DNA of 64,000 nt, from positions 186,001 through 250,000 of the forward strand of contig VRMN01000017.1 of assembly GCA_008690995.1 (NCBI GenBank). Reading direction: 5' to 3'. The stretch comes from Porphyridium purpureum. Lineage: Eukaryota > Rhodophyta > Bangiophyceae > Porphyridiales > Porphyridiaceae. Position numbers and translations under genes: made by a program. Positions 59,955 to 64,000 of this stretch are shown here, piece after piece (the first letter of the stretch is position 1; each line of letters begins with the position of its first letter). The notes below the pieces were generated by a model that was not told the DNA's origin, searched no databases, and worked only from the letters and a program-made list of their open reading frames with translations.

Positions 59955-62459
59955 ATGGGGAATTGCTTGTCGGCCTCGGAACCGAGTGCGGCGGCCTCGG
60001 GCAAGCAGGCAGACAAGCCATCGTCTCCGACGCCCGTCAAGAAAAATACGGATGCTGTTCCCAAGGCGTCAGGACCAGAGCGGCCCGCGGCAAAGAAGGT
60101 ACAGGCCGCGCCCGTCGTGGACTCGACATCGTCGGCATCGTACTCGGCAAACGGTGGGTCGGAGCTTTTCGGACTGTTTGCCAAGAAGGACGAGGAAGAC
60201 AAAACCTTTTCTCTGCTTGGGGCCAAAAAGTCCAAGGTGCGCCTTGCCCAGCATGGCTTTGACGACTCAGCGGCAGCGGCGGATGCGCAGGCACCGCACA
60301 TTTCCGTGCTCGAGGGTGAAGCCATGACCATGTGGTACCGCGTGATTGTGGCGTCCGCGTCAACGCCAATCGACGAAAAGAGCGTTCAACAATGCATAGA
60401 CAGCGTCTTTGCCTTGGTGGACTCCAAGTTCAACAACTGGAACCCGAATAGCGAGATCAATCAGCTGAACGCGCTCAAGGCCAAGAAAAAGATGGACGCA
60501 TCGCCGGAAATGCACCAGCTCTTTGCGTTGATTGATAACGTGCACACACTCTCTGACGGCCGTTTTGACCCCACGGTGGATCCACTGATCAAGATCTGGA
60601 CAAAGAGTCTGGTCGAGTACGGGCATCCGTGCTCCTCACAGGACACTTCGCACCTCAAGTTTGCTCTAGGCTGGAAGACGAAAGTGACGCGCAAAAACTT
60701 GTCGGTTATGCTGGAGAATTCAAACACAAGTATCGACTTGTGCGGCATTGTGAAAGGTTATGCGGTGGACGAGATTCTAACACGAATCCAGAATGCGCGC
60801 TGGGTGGGGAACAACAAGATTAGCATTTACGTGGACTGGGCAGGGGATATTCGCAGCATCGGTATGCACCCGACTGGAAGGCCATGGCGCTCGGCTGTGA
60901 TGCAGCCGCCAGAGCTCAAACGCCTCTTTGATCTCTGGGCCTCTGACCGCATGGATCTCGCAGTTTCCGAAAAGGACGTGCAGTTTTTCGTAGACTTCCC
61001 GGACTCACATGGGGGTGCCGCGCTAGCCACGAGCGGCGACTATTTTCGCATTCAGAAATTCGGTTACCATCATATTTATGATATTACGAACCATACACCT
61101 TTGAAGGCCGGCGTGGGCTCGCTTGCCTCCGTGTCCGTACTTGCAAGCGATTGCACTACAGCGGATTCGCTCGCGACGGCTGGCATGACATGTGGCACCG
61201 TAAAAGCGGCCTCTGCATTTTTCGACGGTCTCATGAAATCGCAGCCTGATACATTGCTTGGTTACTGCCTAATTGGCCGGTCCAATGGCGATGTCAAGTA
61301 TACGAGTGTCTTTAAGAGACACAATGATTACCTTGAATCACACGGCGTCAAGACAAAAGCTTCTGACGTTTCGCCCGCACCGGGAAGCCTGATTGGTGTA
61401 GAACCTGCCGCCCTCAAGAAGCGAAACACGGACTCCAACAAGGCGCTCTTTCCAGCCGTTCTCAATCAGCTTCCGCGTACGTTGTGTGTGGTCGGTGTTA
61501 ACCAGTCAGGTGGGAAGCCATTCGTGACTGGGGTCTGCGGCTCAGTCGCGTCGTGCTCTCTATCCCCGCCATCCTTTTCCCTGCTGGTGGACCCAAGTGT
61601 GCTACCAGTTGCGGTGGGCACCGAGCTGCACGTTGCCTACTTGAACGAGAACACACGAGAACTTGTCGAAGCCTCGACAAATAATAGCAGCTCGTTCGTG
61701 GACTGGGCTCTGAAGCCTGGTGTACAATGCAAGGACGCGAAGGACTGGCAGAAAATGTTCGGCAAGGTATGCGCTGGGATGCTTGGGACAGTGGTGAAAG
61801 TGGAGAGTGTGGACGCCCATTGTGCGGTTGCTATTGTGAATCCGAGCTCCTTCACACTGATGCCCAAGAGCGGGGCGCGGCTACACGGAATTGGGTCGCG
61901 TTTGGTGTCTGGTCCGATTGTTGCGGAGAAGTACATTTGCGACTCGGTCGCGATTGAGGAGGACGAGCGTCTCAAGCGATTAATGCGCTCGAATCGGTCA
62001 CCGGTCTGTGTAGTATCCGTAAGCTCAGCAGACGGCCGCGCTCATGCGCTCACGGCGAGCTCGGTGCGAACCGAGCCGCGCACGGGTGCTAGCTTTGCGT
62101 TCAATATCCAGAAGGGGTCCGTTTTTCGCTCATCTCTTGGCTTTGAAGGCTCACGCGTAGCGCTCCACTGGCTTCACCCCGTGCAAGAGTCTTTGGCGGA
62201 ATACCACACCAAGTCAGTCACACTTGACACATCGCGCGCCGACTCGCTGTCAAATGTGGTCTCTCGTGACGAGATGGGCAGCGGCTGGCCGCCAGTGATT
62301 GCGGGCTGCGCGGCGGTTCTAATTTGCACCGTGGTGTGTGTGACTGACGCAGGTGATCATTTGGTATACGTGTGCCGCGCAACACACGTTCCGGAAGACT
62401 TGGGCACCGGCGTGTTCCTGACGTATGGCAACGGCAACTACTCCGTCCTGGAAGGTTAG
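59955..62459 (+). CDS. FAD:protein FMN transferase (ApbE) fused to two flavin-reductase-like barrels, N-myristoylation motif
   Basis: 834 residues from the ATG at 59955. It opens MGNCLSAS: Gly2 and Ser6 fit the N-myristoyltransferase motif, and Cys4 is a possible palmitoylation site, so it may be membrane-tethered in the cytosol. After a disordered Ala/Ser/Lys region, the ApbE domain (about 110-450) has FNNWNPNSEINQLN, LSDGRFDPTVDPL, IDLCGIVKGYAVD (Cys where Gly is usual), DWAGDIRSIG, ATSGDYFRI and SVLASDCTTADSLATAGMT. This enzyme moves FMN from FAD onto a Thr of a partner protein. Two split-barrel flavin-reductase-like domains follow (about 485-640 and 665-820), starting LPRTLCVVGVNQSGGKPFVTG and SPVCVVSVSSADGRAHALTA. 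The partner flavoprotein is unknown. It is a single intact frame. Confidence 0.88.
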   Translation: MGNCLSASEPSAAASGKQADKPSSPTPVKKNTDAVPKASGPERPAAKKVQAAPVVDSTSSASYSANGGSELFGLFAKKDEEDKTFSLLGAKKSKVRLAQHGFDDSAAAADAQAPHISVLEGEAMTMWYRVIVASASTPIDEKSVQQCIDSVFALVDSKFNNWNPNSEINQLNALKAKKKMDASPEMHQLFALIDNVHTLSDGRFDPTVDPLIKIWTKSLVEYGHPCSSQDTSHLKFALGWKTKVTRKNLSVMLENSNTSIDLCGIVKGYAVDEILTRIQNARWVGNNKISIYVDWAGDIRSIGMHPTGRPWRSAVMQPPELKRLFDLWASDRMDLAVSEKDVQFFVDFPDSHGGAALATSGDYFRIQKFGYHHIYDITNHTPLKAGVGSLASVSVLASDCTTADSLATAGMTCGTVKAASAFFDGLMKSQPDTLLGYCLIGRSNGDVKYTSVFKRHNDYLESHGVKTKASDVSPAPGSLIGVEPAALKKRNTDSNKALFPAVLNQLPRTLCVVGVNQSGGKPFVTGVCGSVASCSLSPPSFSLLVDPSVLPVAVGTELHVAYLNENTRELVEASTNNSSSFVDWALKPGVQCKDAKDWQKMFGKVCAGMLGTVVKVESVDAHCAVAIVNPSSFTLMPKSGARLHGIGSRLVSGPIVAEKYICDSVAIEEDERLKRLMRSNRSPVCVVSVSSADGRAHALTASSVRTEPRTGASFAFNIQKGSVFRSSLGFEGSRVALHWLHPVQESLAEYHTKSVTLDTSRADSLSNVVSRDEMGSGWPPVIAGCAAVLICTVVCVTDAGDHLVYVCRATHVPEDLGTGVFLTYGNGNYSVLEG

Positions 62460-62611
62460 CATGCGCGCACGCTTGTGTGGGTTGAAAGATGGAGATGAAC
62501 AAGCCGATGTCACGTGTCTGCTTGCGTCGTCCGACATTATAAATTTGATAGATTTCCCGGGGGCGGCTGGAACCATGTAAAGACGCATTGTAGGTAGTGG
62601 TCAGAATTCTG

Positions 62612-64000
62612 TTAACTTTCAAGCCGCTTGAGCACTTCGGCACGGTCCGCGTCTGGTAAACCGCCTAGCAGCTCCGAGATTGATGCACGCACGGCGTCCA
62701 GTCGCACCGGCGCAAGCAGCGCATCCAGGTTGGCACTGTTTTCGTCAAACCACTTCAGGAACGCGCGGTCATCGAGCCACACGGCATCGCCGCCCACAAG
62801 TGCGCGCATGACTTCTGTGGCGGCGAGCCAGTCGAGTGCTGCGTTGACTTTCGCGACGTGCTTGCGCAGCTCTAGTTCACGCAGACGGCGCTTTGTGCGC
62901 CAGAAAAAGTACTCGCGGGAGCGCTTCCACTCGACAACGTCACGAATGACGCCCTTGGCCAGCATGCGACCCGAACGGTCGTGCAGATCGGCAAACTCGT
63001 GAGCAATCTGGAGATAGATTGGCAGCAACAGATTTTCGCGCTTGCTGATAGCAGCCTTGATTTCTGCGCGATCCTTTTCTTCCGTAGCATTCTCAAGCCG
63101 CGCGTCAAGCGAAAGCAGCTCAGTGTCCAGGCGATGCATCGCCTTCAGCTGATCGGGCGCACGAAACTTGACCTCGCAGATGCCCGGCGGCTCCAAAATA
63201 CCGCCCCGGCTCTGCGTGTCCGCGTACATCTCCATCATCTTTTCATTAATGGTCGGGTCAACGACCACCCATGCACCGCCGCGAAGCTCCGCATTGGGTG
63301 GCAGATAGATCGAGACAGGCATATCATACTTGCGCAGCGCGTCCACAATCATGGCACCGAACTTGAGCACTTCACCAAACATGTCGCGCGTGCCGCCCGA
63401 GAAACCACGCCAGTTCGCAAAAATCATCAGCGGCAAATTCTCACCGCTGAAGTCTTCGATCGCCTGTGCCGTCTTGAAAGCAGAGTCTGGGTACCATACT
63501 TGCCCGGCTTGAGGTTCAAGCGTCTCACGCGATGCCGCATTTGCTGGATCGGCCGGGATCACGCGATCAAAAGTGCGCGTTTCGACAGCAATCACTCCGT
63601 ACGGAATCCCGCCAAGCCTGGCGCGGCCTACTACTACACTCCTACCCCAGCCAGCTAGGTATTCTTTGAAGCTGCCGGCGTCAAAGAAGCCACGCAACAC
63701 CTTGCCATCCGGCTGCACACTTCCACGCAACATATCACGCACATCATACGTGGCCCCACCGCCTTTGGGCGGTACAAACTCGACATCGCGGCCGATTGGA
63801 TCTGCAGGCGGTCCCGCAAGTATAGGCGGACTGCCGCGTGCTGTCGCCGGCACGTACGCGAGCCAGTCCAAGATCGCAATGACACCTTCCTGGTCGTTCT
63901 CGACGAGTTCGTGCGTCACGCCATTAGGCACCATGATTTGGGGCCCTCCAAGCTGATCCAGTGAAGAGTATACGTCACGCCCTAGAAGCTTGTTCAGCGC
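62612..64000 (-). CDS. ACC: Multidomain acetyl-CoA carboxylase, carboxyltransferase C-terminal part (5' end outside the window)
   Basis: The frame is open across the right edge: before the Met at 63934 it reads NKLLGRDVYSSLDQLGGPQI, a carboxyltransferase segment, so the gene continues to the right. At least 462 residues are visible. Motifs include GRARLGGIPYGVIAVETR, PADPANAAS, PLMIFANWRGFSGGTRDMF, GGAWVVVDPTIN and FADLHDRSGRMLAKGVI, all of the eukaryotic homomeric enzyme (PF01039). It makes malonyl-CoA for fatty-acid synthesis, probably in the cytosol. The C-terminus after the carboxyltransferase is a helical tail (FLKWFDENSANLDALLAPV). It is convergent with the ApbE-like gene, with a 152-bp gap. 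Confidence 0.95.
   Translation of the reverse strand, partial: ALNKLLGRDVYSSLDQLGGPQIMVPNGVTHELVENDQEGVIAILDWLAYVPATARGSPPILAGPPADPIGRDVEFVPPKGGGATYDVRDMLRGSVQPDGKVLRGFFDAGSFKEYLAGWGRSVVVGRARLGGIPYGVIAVETRTFDRVIPADPANAASRETLEPQAGQVWYPDSAFKTAQAIEDFSGENLPLMIFANWRGFSGGTRDMFGEVLKFGAMIVDALRKYDMPVSIYLPPNAELRGGAWVVVDPTINEKMMEMYADTQSRGGILEPPGICEVKFRAPDQLKAMHRLDTELLSLDARLENATEEKDRAEIKAAISKRENLLLPIYLQIAHEFADLHDRSGRMLAKGVIRDVVEWKRSREYFFWRTKRRLRELELRKHVAKVNAALDWLAATEVMRALVGGDAVWLDDRAFLKWFDENSANLDALLAPVRLDAVRASISELLGGLPDADRAEVLKRLES

Overview
The window is nuclear DNA of a GC-rich, gene-dense eukaryote in which almost every gene is one uninterrupted reading frame. A ribulose-phosphate 3-epimerase with a transit-peptide-like leader points to a plastid. 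The rest of the gene set (Tim9, DENN, GT13 N-glycan transferase, GDA1/CD39 apyrase, PHO4 phosphate carrier, multidomain acetyl-CoA carboxylase) is ordinary eukaryotic. Few introns, BspA-like surface proteins and Ty1/copia elements suggest a unicellular red alga of the Porphyridium type. The taxon is inferred from these traits and was not tested by a search.

Layout. 1-1124: edge of an LTR retroelement (Gag-like frame, possible LTR). 1750-3450: secreted BspA/DUF285 repeat protein. 3.8-5.0 kb: minisatellite and an octamer array. 5.7-8.5 kb: three same-strand frames (TMEM53/DUF829-like, bromodomain protein, small basic coiled-coil frame). 10.5-12.2 kb: PHO4 transporter, lying between two 380-bp direct repeats (9.7 and 16.3 kb) that look identical. 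12.3-16.3 kb: gene-poor, with a decayed coiled-coil gene. 16.8-24.5 kb: tandem array of a C2H2 zinc-finger family with an unrecognised N-terminal domain, three intact members and two relics. 25.7-30.4 kb: apyrase, Tim9, epimerase, another C2H2 protein. 30.4-33.3 kb: simple repeats. 33.4-39.6 kb: divergent pair, an ankyrin/hexosaminidase-like fusion and an ATRIP-like coiled-coil protein. 42.2-44.4 kb: DENN protein. 46.1-48.0 kb: orphan with internal duplications and SAM-like repeats. 48.6-52.8 kb: GT13 glycosyltransferase and an orphan type I membrane protein. 53.4-59.4 kb: a nearly whole, young Ty1/copia element in the spacer between two divergent genes. 60.0-62.5 kb: ApbE/flavin-reductase-like fusion with a myristoylation motif. 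62.6-64.0 kb: 3' end of acetyl-CoA carboxylase.

There is no single pathway. The genes are housekeeping or orphan genes, many with purine-rich sense-strand tracts just before the start codon. The most novel content is the zinc-finger array, the unusual fusions (ankyrin plus hexosaminidase-like with the catalytic pair replaced; FMN transferase plus split barrels on a lipid anchor; GT13 plus Cys-rich tail), and a Myb/SANT-like module inside the copia element.
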